DNA of 64,000 nucleotides from Micromussa lordhowensis. Taxonomy: Eukaryota > Cnidaria > Anthozoa > Scleractinia > Lobophylliidae. The notes under the pieces were generated by a model. That model made no database searches and was not told the DNA's origin. It was given only the letters and a program-made list of their open reading frames with translations. The position numbers and the translations under genes are program-made. The stretch lies in contig OZ026604.1 in NCBI GenBank assembly GCA_964020085.1, positions 28,856,618 through 28,920,617 on the forward strand, given 5' to 3'. This document shows positions 28,640-40,700 of the stretch, in pieces (positions within the stretch are counted from its first letter, which is position 1; every line of letters begins with the position of its first letter).

Positions 28640-28645
28640 TTTATT
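28640..28645 (-). terminator. candidate MSH6 polyadenylation signal
   Basis: AATAAA on the minus strand (TTTATT on plus), about 125 bases beyond the MSH6 stop at 28769, a suitable distance for a short 3' UTR. Confidence 0.5.
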
Positions 28646-28768
28646 CTGTGCTCCAGAAAGACTGAAAAATACAGGAACACTTCAACTTTAACATCATCTC
28701 ATTCCTTCTAATCAGTGTAACCGATAATTTAAAATTACAGCACTATATCACTTTCCCTCCAGTTTGTT

Positions 28769-31700
28769 CTAAAGCCATTTTACTCTCTGCTGAAGCTGTA
28801 GTACATGTTTCTTGCCAGTCGACTTAGAGAGCAGCGTCCTAAAATATAAATTAAAGGAACAATTTGAAGCTAAATACGTGATTTGAAGATGAAAAGCAAT
28901 TTTGCCTCTGACAATCTTACCTTATCCCCTCCCCCCTCTCAGAACAGAGCCCCCTCCTCCTAAAAAATGCCTCCTTAGTCTTTCTGCAGGGGGAAGACAT
29001 CAAAAAGAAAATCGAAAGCTTCACAGCAACTCGCGCAGTAACTAAGGCAAGTCACGTCCATGGTTTCCTGATAGTCAGGGTGCACTTACAAGCTTTTCCG
29101 GTTTCTCCACAACAGAAAGCAAACAAGAGTGTTATCAGTCCTAGCCAGCCGCTAGTGTTTGGGTTTCGCATTTAAGCGCAGTAAGACGGAGTTTTGCTTT
29201 GCTTGCGAGCGAGTTTACGAACCACGCGCGGCCCCAGCCCAAACGCGAGAGCCTGCTCCAAGGCTCTCTCCCTTATTGAATGCCAGGTAAATAAGACCAC
29301 GGTCTGACCCGACCAAGGAGTTGTTTGTCAATAGTTGCACAAGTTAATTGGCTTTACCTGAAAAGTTTAACGCGATCCATGCTCTCTTCAAATAGCCTCG
29401 CTTTCTTCACAGCTACAGAAATAACCTGACAAGAAGACAAATGTAAATAACTGCCACAAAGCCCGTCATTATGTATATTATTTGTCATTTTTTAAAGCCA
29501 AGAAACTCGACCATTTTCCTATAGCTACACGAAAGTGTTTTCTCCCTTCATGGGTCCTGTCTCGTTAATTTTGGAGGGTAGTCCAAGATGACACGCGAGG
29601 ATTCAACGGGCGAAAATTTATCCGTAGGGAAAGAGAGTGTAAAAGTTACCGTGTTGCTAATTGTATTTCGCGAATTTAACCGACCCTTAACCGACCTACT
29701 AAGAACTCACGAAAAGACGGCGATTCATGTAACTGGAATTGTTGAGTGAAACTGCAATGTATTTACAAACTTCTTACTCATGCTTACCTCATCAGGTATA
29801 CCAGCTAGTCTAGCTGCGTTGAAGCCATAGCTTTTGGGACAGGCGCCCTTGACGAATTTATAAAGAAATGTTATCGTCTCTTTACTAGGATCAGTGTCAT
29901 CTTCATTTTCAACCATACACGCCTGCGAAAAAAAAAAACACCAAAATGATTTAGTAAGTTGTAATATATGCACTGCGTCGGTTAATAAATCTGAACTTTT
30001 TCGGTTTAAAAAATGTCGGGTGGGTATTTGAAAGAGATTTTAAGTCCAACACGAAATAAAATCCACATACATCACTTTTCAAAATTCCCTTCATGGTTCC
30101 TGATAAAAATAGCATTTCCCTGACCAAATAAAAACAAAATGTCAGATATAGTGAAGGCTTTTAGCCTCCCCTTACAGCGGTCTTTTTCACCCATTCATTA
30201 AGATTTAAGACTGCAACAAATTTTCCTTCAAAATATCGTTGAGATCACAGTGACCCAAATGTTTCTTCCAGCATTAATGGTATTAAATCAACCGTGTTAA
30301 ATTATTTCACATTTCCCTGATGTTTTCTTCAAAATATCAATTTTTCCTGGCTCAAAATATAATTCCCCGACTCTTCCCAGAACTTGAAGAATTTTTTTCA
30401 CCTGACCATTTCCTGACCTGTGGCAACCCAAAAAGGTGAAATTCTCTACATATTATATAAGAATCCTCCATTACTTGCAAAAAATGCCGGATACTTTATC
30501 TCAAATTTCGGCCAGCTAACGTAAATTTACACCTACAAAACCTCGCAAACTTCAAGAAAACTCTAAAGTCAAGGATCTTGAACGAGTTTTTAAAACAAAA
30601 ATAGTTTTAACTCATAGTTTTATACATTTTACTGTACATATATATATTTTCTTATTGTATTCATTTATTGTACTGTTCACTGAAAAACCCTATTCGGGAG
30701 TGTTCAATAAATTAAAAAAAAACACGAATTAGACTATAACAACATCTGGGATAATGAAAGTTTTACTGCATCCTCAAGATACACCGACGAGAAAATAACA
30801 TATTCTATCAAGCCGTTACGTATCTCAAGCAGTGTCTCGACTAGAGGTTCGCTCGAGAGCTTTGGAGCCTTTGGAGCTACTTGAAGTAAAGTCTTATTAT
30901 GTGCTCAAAATATTTCGGATGCTTAAAAATTTCGGACGTTTTTATTTTTGGGGCCCTCTTTTGTCCGAAATTAAAACCGTCATAATTTTTTCGCAAGTAA
31001 TGTCGTCGATGAATATATAAACGTTGCGCGAAACAGGCTTGTTTTCTGGGGGTGGGGTTAGGCGCTTGTTACTACGGCTGCTTACCATATGACCAAGTCG
31101 AACATTTGGATCAGCAGAGAACTCCTCGACCAGTGAATGATAGTGGGTGGAGAAGAGTGTCCGACATTTGATGTGTTGTGACAGCTCGCCCACCACAGCA
31201 CAAGCGATGGCTGTACCATCATATGTAGCTGTACCTCGACCCAGTTCGTCCACAAGCACGAGTGAATGTCTTGTGGCGTGTCGAAGAATCGTACAAGTCT
31301 CGCTTAGCTCGACAAAGAACGTACTCTCACCTGGAATGTCAAAGAACAAAAGAAACTTGGGAGTTATCTTTTTTGCAACCATGGTAACCAACGGGCGATC
31401 GCACAAAAATCCAATATATTATCAAACGTCCTATTAGAAAACTTCTCGTACGCGATCACAGGTAAAGCGTCGAAGACTTCTTCTCGCGCAGTAAAAACAT
31501 TAAACCTTCCGTGGTCACTAACAGAATGGCCTAGTATATGTTCACTTGCTCTACAGCCAAAAAGGATAATGCACTAAGACATCAAAAAAATAACTTGTAT
31601 TTTAACCGCTAAAGATGATCGTTACCTGACAGAATTCTATCATGCGCTCCAAGCCTTGTAAACACCCTATCAACTGGAGTGAGGCGGCACTTTTCAGCCG

Positions 31701-34700
31701 GAACATAACAACCCTATAAAATGAAAAGATCTACTTCAACAAAGTGTAAACTACCGAGAAAACTGAGTACAGGCAGTGTTGTCTAGATCAGAGATGACAC
31801 CAAAAAAATGAAAAAAAAAAAACGCCGACGAAACGAGTAATTTTTGTCCTCGAAAATTTGCGTTAAAAAGACTGCAATTTGTCCCTTTTCCCGAATTTGT
31901 AACACGAAGTCTTTGATTTACTACGGGATTTCGACCATTTACAAAGAGCGTTAGGTCATTTTCCAACACTAACCATTGATCTCTATAAAAAGCAAAGATG
32001 AATCTACAATAAGTAATCATGTCCGGCCATTCTGTCCGATGAGAGCAAACAAACAAAAATTTCCGCTATCAGAATTAATATCTCAAATTTCATAACGGGT
32101 ACAATGAACATATTTCAGCAGAGAGAAAAGAAAAATGTACCATCTGTGCCATGATGACAATCAGTCCAGCTTGTCTCATGAGTGTCGACTTGCCGCCCAT
32201 ATTCGGCCCAGTGACGAGCACGCATGTGCTTTGACTGTTGACCGCTGTCCCCTCGTCGCAGTCACTGTCCTGGAAAAGTCAACAACAATAGTGCTAAGCG
32301 AGGAGAAATGCCCATATGCCAATTAGCCATAAGACAACTGAACGATAACCGAAGCATTCCGTACTTACATCTCTTATCCCAACCACCGTGTCATTTGGAA
32401 TAAAATCACCGCCGCTGAAGGTACGAGAGATGCACGGATGACGACCATCTCGGATCTCCAAGAAAGGCTATTGAGTTGAGAGAGAAAAATGGAAAAAAAC
32501 AATCACATTATACAAGAACACTAGCTCACGTGCACGGCGAAATAAAGGATCACTGTCAAAGATATCTAAAAATATTCCTGGGGCTGAGTGAATGATTCCA
32601 GAAAAATTCGTAGCAAAACACGCCAAAAGACCTTTTAGGCTTGGGAGGTTTTTTGCCCCATGTACTCTTGAGAATTCTTGCTTACAAATTTTCAGAGAGT
32701 CGCGTGTATATGAATGAATAATTTCTGGATGGACAAAAAGAACAATTCTCTAGAGACTATCACGTGGTCTGTACTGCGAAATCTGGCGTCTTGAAATGAT
32801 TTTCTTGAAGATCCGAGGAACAACACTGAAGGACCTTTTTGAAGACCGTACCTGGAAGTCCTCGGCTAAAGTCTTATCAGGAAGAACAATTTCAGGTCTA
32901 CACATCGGGCCATCACCCTGTGAACTGAAGGAAGCGCTATTGTTAACAGGTCTCTTTGACAGTAATGGAAAAAACGTTACGTACTGAGGTATTCAAGAGC
33001 TTACCTGTAAGACGCCAGGCTGATCAGTGAATCCACAACAGCTAAGCACTGAACTGTTTTGTCCCACGTTTTGTACCTATTAGAGGAAAGTTTCCAGTTA
33101 GTTCAACATGGCTTAGAACGGTTTTGACAAACAAAATGTATTCGTCTTGTCACACAACAGTTAAACGCTCGTACCTTGTTTTCAACCAATCAAGGGCAAA
33201 AGAAATTGTAATCCTGTTAAACTAGTTTTCATGCGCGCTCTGTCAGTAAGGTTTCCCGCAGTTTTCACCAGTTATAAGTTTTCCCGCGCTTTTAGCCGGT
33301 TTCTTTTTTTTTTTTTAGTATTCTTCACAAGGAAAGTGCTTCACCGCGTTTTTCACCAATTACATATTTTTTTCCAGGGCTTTGCATCAGTTGCACATTT
33401 TCCCGCCACTTCCACTGCTGGCAATGTTTCAGTCCCGCCCTTAGCCTTACCGCCAGTCACAAGTTTTCACCTCTTGCAGCAACCATTTACATGCCAAAAG
33501 CAAAAATAAAATTTTCCTTAACTATATTTTCACTCACTCTTTATCAAACTTATGAAACACGTGTCTCATAGAGTCTTTCAATGCCTCTTCTCTCCTCTCC
33601 TCGGCATCTACCATTTCAGCCAGTTTCTCCTCGATCTCTGACGTCCAATATCTTTTAAAACCTTTTTTCTGTGACTGTAGAGTGTACTTATCAGGTATTT
33701 TGCGGACGGAATCCGGAACTTCCAGCTGGAAGCGGTTCTTAGCTAAAGTGGTGCAGCATAAAGTGATTAGAAACAGTTGTACCCAGAAGCATATTACATC
33801 AAACGTCTCGCGCCATCGCTGAACAATGTATTGAAAGTCAGCAGAGAACTATGTCTTTTCTCCTGAGTACCGCTTTTGTTTTTCACGTGTATAATTATGC
33901 TTCTCACTCCATCTGGGAGCCATTATACCAGGGTCTTCAAATATGGTTAACTTACGCGTAATTCTTAGGCCGTTTTTATCTTTATTTCATTTTAGTATTG
34001 TAATGCGCTTTCGATCATTGTATGAAAGCGCAATATAAATTAATAAATTACTATTATTGGTTCTCTATATCTTAGGGACGTTTTTGTGAAAACAGTTATT
34101 CCACTCACGCTTGTTGGATATGAGATGATTATAGCGAACTCGGCGCTATGCGCCTCGGTGGCTATCTACCATCTCATATCTAACGCGCAATTGTTAAACT
34201 ATTATCAGTATACTCTGTGTCGCCTCACCTGAACCCCAATATGTGACCTGAATAAAACAAAACAGAAACACAATAATTATTGTTAGAGCAATAAATATCA
34301 TGGACACAGTCAAGACAACTTATTTAACTGGAATGTCATTTGCCCAAGTTCCGCTTTCATGCCAAGTTGAAGAGCCGTAATCATTGAACAAACAAAAGTG
34401 GTACTTATTGACACAACATTGTGTTTAATCGACTCTGAGTAACACTTACGTCAGGGCAGTTATTAAGTACTATTAATTGCTGCGGAGCGAGCGTAGCGAG
34501 CGTAGCAGCAGTTCATAATTGCTGCGGAGCGAGCGTAGCGAGCGTAGCAGCAGTTCATAATCTAAATATAAAAGAAAGGTAGGAAAATTTGAGATTTTGC
34601 CATGCTTTTTAGCCTCGCTTTCAGCGGACCACAATGCTTTGCGCTGTGGTAGAGCCTCGTTTTCAGCGGACCACAATGCTCTGCGCTGCGAAGAGCCTCG

Positions 34701-37700
34701 CTTTCAGCGGACCACAATGCACTGCGCATTGCCTCAATTCGAGACCAAGAACATAAGCAACTGAGAAGTTCTAACATAACATAACATAAGATCTTCTACA
34801 CTGTCGTCTTGCTTTTTCGAGTTTCGACGCCAGTTCAGGCGAGTGCCAGGGTTCAGCCAGGGTTCAGAATGCGAATTTTCGAAATTTTTTATTTCGAGAC
34901 GTTCAGATAGAGCTTTTCGAGAGCTTTGGACGTTGAAGTTTACTACACGTTAATTATTTGAAATACCCGTTGAAAAGTCCTGTCATTCTGGATTAACTTG
35001 TAGGTCAACGCGTCACGAAATAATTCACAAGGTATAGTGGTGTCATTTTATCACACATTACATGCCGCAAGATTGATTCAAATGCCTGCAAAAAAAAAGG
35101 AGAGGTCGTGTTTCTTTTCATCTGCAACGGCAAGGCGTAAGAAGCCGAAAGACTCGTTTAGCTCTGATTGGGCTGAAAAATTAGCAGAGAGTGACAAAGG
35201 CTCTTACTTCGACCAGGAGCAATGGCTAAATGAACGAGCAGCCAAGCGCCGAATGCGATTCGTCGCTTTCCTCGTCAACATGTAGCGCAAGCCGGTCAAA
35301 AATTACGGTTGAAGAACCTCTTGCAGATCTGGAAAGCACTGAAACATGGCAAAAGTTCTATGGCCACGCTATCGTAGCCGGTCAAAGACTACAGGAGAAG
35401 ATCAACGAACCGGTGACCTGTCGCTTTTGTCAGGAAAGCGCAGAACTTGTGAAGAATTTAGGAAGTAAAAACGGACGTGGTTCCATTTGCATGTTTCAGT
35501 GCCAGAACGAAAGCTGTCCGTCGCACGAAACTAATCTTCCATTTCCGACGATGAAAAAAAAGTAGGGCGCTCGCGATAAATTGTGCATCGGTTCTTGGCT
35601 TTCGAGCTATCGATGGCGGTCACGCGACAGTCTCAAAGGATTTTAGTTTTCTTGGTCTGTCGTCGATAAACAGAAAATGCAGTGTATTCCCGCCACGTCC
35701 CGCGTAAAGATTTGGCCTGCTGCATATCAGCTGTCAAATGCCTATTGTTGTTGCAAGATGATCCCTCGCTGGTAAACATCAAAATGGATGATTAGGTGTT
35801 ATAATCCTATTGCGGTTAAGATGCCGCAAAAATATATTTTGTTTCTCGGAACGAAAATTTTGGAAAGTTAAGCATACGTTTTTAACTCCAAGTCGGCAGC
35901 CCTGAACCGATTTAGCTGAAATTTGGCCAGCTTATTGTCAGATTGTTTTTCTTGAAAAGCGTGTCGGCGATTTTTGTTTTCTTTTTCCGTTTTCGAATAA
36001 TCGTCATTTTTTCGAAGGAAATGCTGATGATTTGTCCCCTCTGACTTTATCCTATTGTCACAAAAGAAACAAATAAAAACTGAGACACGGTTTTTTAGTA
36101 GAACGTGTCAAGAAGCAAATGCGATGTTTATCGTTCTCTTCCGACCATTCTTAGCGGGACTTGAGTTGACTTTACACAGACATATGTTTTCGCAAAAAAA
36201 CGTCTCAATTACGCTATCTCTTACGATTTTGAGATTTTTAAAGGAATGAGCCATAATCTGGAAATATTCAGCTTTCAGAAAATGTATGGTTTGTTGGGGT
36301 TTATAAGAGAAATTATATTAAATGAAAGCGCTACAGAGATCCGCGCGCGGAAGGTTCTGAAGGGTGTATATAAGGGTGTAGATAAATGTCGATTAATAGA
36401 TTGATCAGGTCGATTCGCCGCAAACAGGTAACAATGTGAAGTTTTCGATAGTACTGCCGCCTGCCAAAACTTGAACGTAGTTTAAGTATTTTTTCTGATA
36501 GCTTTGTCGTATACTCCTGTAGCTGCCATGTGCTTCTTGCCGAAGCGCCTCGGCAAATTTGACAGGCTTTCATGTGTTCGCACTTATGGACTAATTCGCA
36601 TAGCTACATTCGATATTTTTTGACAAGCCGTTACCTAATCGCACAAAATCAGTTAATTTTGTTCATGAAATCTTAAACTTATGAACTTTATTGTTGCATT
36701 ATTTCTTTCGCAAATTAAACGCTGTAACTGATGACATCATGAATTAAATATAACCACATCTTACTCAACAAGTTCTGGGACTTGACCAAACAAAATAACT
36801 TGATGACAGCCATTTCTACACAAGCTCTATACAATCCCCACTTCAATTTGCAAACAACATCCCATTTTCCGCAGCACTTTCATAGCTTTCGCTACACTAG
36901 TTTATGTATTTTTTCTTTTGTGATGTAACATATGTATTATATACCTATTTGTACTTTAACTTCCTAAATTTTGTAATGTACATGTCCATGCCAGTTAATT
37001 GTCTGTGGCAGTGACCAACTCGAAAGCTTAAGCTACTTTGGTCACTGCGCACATTCTGCTTTTTACTACTTGTGTAATTTAGTTTGCTTATGTCTTTTTC
37101 TTCTAATGTACTTTAATGAGGTAATACTGTTGTAAATAATGCAAAACAATAATAAACTGTAAATAAACTGTAAGCAGTTCTACCCTTGAAAAACAGAGAA
37201 GAAATCGTGGTTTTCTGCAAAGTTCTGGAAACAGCTCCAAATTTAGTTCCTCTTTTTTAAATTCCACTATTTAGTTTTTCTTATCCAATATCCTGCTAGC
37301 TAATACAATATGGCAAATCGCAAACAGGAAAGGCTAATAAAGTAAATCGTTAGCAAGAAGTTATTGTGTTGACGTATCTTCAAATTCTTTGAACAAAAGT
37401 AAAAGAAATGTATGGAAGTCTGCAAGGAGAATTACTCTTTCAATCTTGGTCCTGAGGTGGGGTTGGCAGGGGAGGCTTATACAGCTGTAATTTGCACACT
37501 CGCCTTGCAGCCCAGTGCAGCACACTGTTTCTTCAGATACTGATCAAACCAGTTTTTAGTTTCCTGAATGTCAGCCAACGCTTGGTCATACTCTGGGTCA
37601 ACCCCTGTGATTCAAAACATTGTGATTAAGACTCCTTTAAAATCATATGCAAAGCAAAGGCAAAGATCAACAGCTTTCTAACTCTCTGCACCCATTGCAT

Positions 37701-40700
37701 GCCTATGTCTCTAGCCATATTGTACATGGCACAATATGTATGCAATGTCACCGTACCTGGTTTGGGTAAAATCACCCCTTCATTCCTGGCTTTGTTGTGA
37801 TCAAATGCATACTGAGGAAAACAAAACAGAAAAATAACCAAGAGGAAAGATCTTGAGAGACAAACAAATGATTGCATCTCAATGAAGCTTGACACTTCAC
37901 AATTTGCGTCACAATTTATTTCGATCCTGCCTAGGTAAAAGTTGCAATTCTCCGTGTAATGTCCTTAATACACAATTTTCTGTTTTTCATCCCACATCCC
38001 GCCCTTAATTTTAAACCTATTCCGCATCCCCCCAATCAAAATGAAAAAATTCCGCTCACGTTGAAGAATTATCCTGCATCAGCCATTAAAATAATATGTC
38101 ATCCCATATCCATTATATTTAATACTCTCATCCCAGTTTCAACCAAACTCATTTCCCACTCTCGATAAGTAACGAGTTAAGTACCTTAAACGTGTTCAAG
38201 AGATTCCCAAGCTTTGGAAACTGTCCAGTGGTCTTAGACTGTCCAACTACAGGAGAACCATAATACAAGCAAGTGGTTGACAGGTCGCTCTATTTCACAC
38301 TTTCTTTGTCACTTAATCTTAATTAATTAACCGCGCGGCCATGGGCCGAGCGCGGTTCTTGCTCTGCACGGGGTTTTTTTTTTTTTAACCGCGCGGCCAT
38401 GGGCCGAGCGCGGTTCTTGCTCTGCACGGGGTTTTTTTTTTTTCGTTTTCGTGTCACCAGACGCAGACCTCCGCGGATGATGTCTTCATCAACCAATTGT
38501 CTTCACCGGATGATGTCATCCTCAGCCAATTACAGGCCATTTCTCAGCTCTTTTCGTCATATCTCCCCCTCAGGAGGGTTTTGTCAAGTTAGCGAATTAA
38601 CTGTTTACATTCAATGCGCTAAAGAAGGTAGTCAGCCATGGAATGCGCTGATGCTGATAAATATGACCGTATTTACTGTAATGCCCTTACGGTGATAAAT
38701 AAGATCGTGTTTACTTCGCCAGAAGCAATGGTGGAGTTTTCTGGGAAAAAAAATATAACCTCGGCACTCGTCAAAACCTTTGCAAATATATATTCGTTTA
38801 AAAGGTCAATTCTCCTTCGAGCTACAGGTAAACAAAAATCTCCGATTACCAATCACGCAACCACGCTATGCAAAGAATGTGAAATAAAATCTCTTTCAAT
38901 CCAGGCACTGAGCTTACTTTGAATCACGCAATCTCTATTGTTTCCAATGGGTAATGTTTACTCGCAAAAACGCTGTTGCTAAATACTTAGAAAACAGTTC
39001 AATTTTAAAAGCGCGGTTAAAAGTTGTTTTCAACTTCTTGTTTTTTTTCGTTTTTGTGTCACCAGACGCAGATCTCCGCGGATGATGTCTTCATCAACCA
39101 ATCACAGGCCAAACTCCCACTCGGCCAAATGTCGTCACCGACTGATGTCATCATCAGCTGATAAATATGACCGTATTTACTGTAATGCCCTTACGGTGAT
39201 AAATAAGATCGTGTTTACTTCGCCAGAAGCAATGGTGGAGTTTTCTGGGAATAAAATATAACCTCGGCACTCGTCAAAACCTTTGCAAATATATATTCGT
39301 TTGAAAGGTCAATTCTCCTTCGAGCTACAGGTAAACAAAAATCTCCGATTACCAATCACGCAACCACGCTATGCAAAGAATGTGAAATAAAATCTCTTTC
39401 AATCCAGGCACTGAGCTTACTTTGAATCACGCAATCTCTATTGTTTCCAATGGGTAATGTTTACTCGCAAAACGCTGTTGCTAAATACTTAGAAAACAGT
39501 TCAATTTTAAAAGCGCGGTTAAAAGTTGTTTTCAACTTCTTGTCGTTTTTGTGTTACCAGACGCAGACCTCCGCGGATGATGTCTTCATCAACCAATCAC
39601 AGGCCAAACTCCCACTCGGCCAAATGTCGTCACCGAATGATGTCATCATCAGCCAATTACAGGCCATTTCTCAGCTCTTTTCGTCATACCTCCCCTCCGG
39701 AAAGTTTTGACTAGTTAGCGAATTGAATATTCATAGTTGGGGAGAAATAATTGGGCGAAAATCCCTCGGAGTTGGACGTCAAGACATTTGCAAGGATAAA
39801 GAATGTAATTTAGGACCTGTTGCTGGCTACTACGGCTGAAATTATCTAGAGTTGTATTTTTGATTTGCTTGCATGTTCACTTTCGAAGGGAACATTCAAT
39901 GCGCTAAAGAAGGTAGTCAGCCATGGAATGCGCTGATGCTGATAAATATGACCATATTTACTGTAATGCCCTTACGGTGATAAATAAGATCGTGTTTACT
40001 TCGCCAGAAGCAATGGTGGAGTTTTCTGGGAAAAAAAATATAACCTCGGCACTCGTCAAAACCTTTGCAAATATATATTCGTTTGAAAGGTCAATTCTCC
40101 TTCGAGCTACAGGTAAACAAAAATCTCCGATTACCAACCACGCTATGCAAAGAATGCGAAATAAAATCTCTTCCAATCCAGGCACTAAGCTTACTTTGAA
40201 TCACGCAATCTCTATTGTTTCCAATGGGTAATGTTTACTCGCAAAACGCTGTTGCTAAATACTTAGAAAACAGTTCAATTTTAAAAGCGCGGTTAAAAGT
40301 TGTTTTCAACTTCTTGTTATGTATGTTTCGCCTAGTTGTTATAAAGTCCAACGGTTTTTCAAACATTGTATAACTGAAGATGATGTTGGCAACATCAAAA
40401 CATGTCTTTAAAATTAAAACATGTCGTAACATTCTTAAAAATCACAATTTACTTTCTGCTATCTCGACTTTTTATTCTACCTCTACAAAAGTATTAACAA
40501 ATTAAACATACTTGATAATCCCCTTCTGAAAATTTCTATCCAATAAGATTTATTTCGTAATATTTGAATTCTTTGAAGTAAAAACTAATGGTAAAAGTGC
40601 ACGACATTTTGACCGAACATTGGCCATTATAAAGCTTAAAAGTATAAATATAAAACAAAGAAGTCAAGGTATGCAAAGCATGAAAATGTAAAGAACAATA

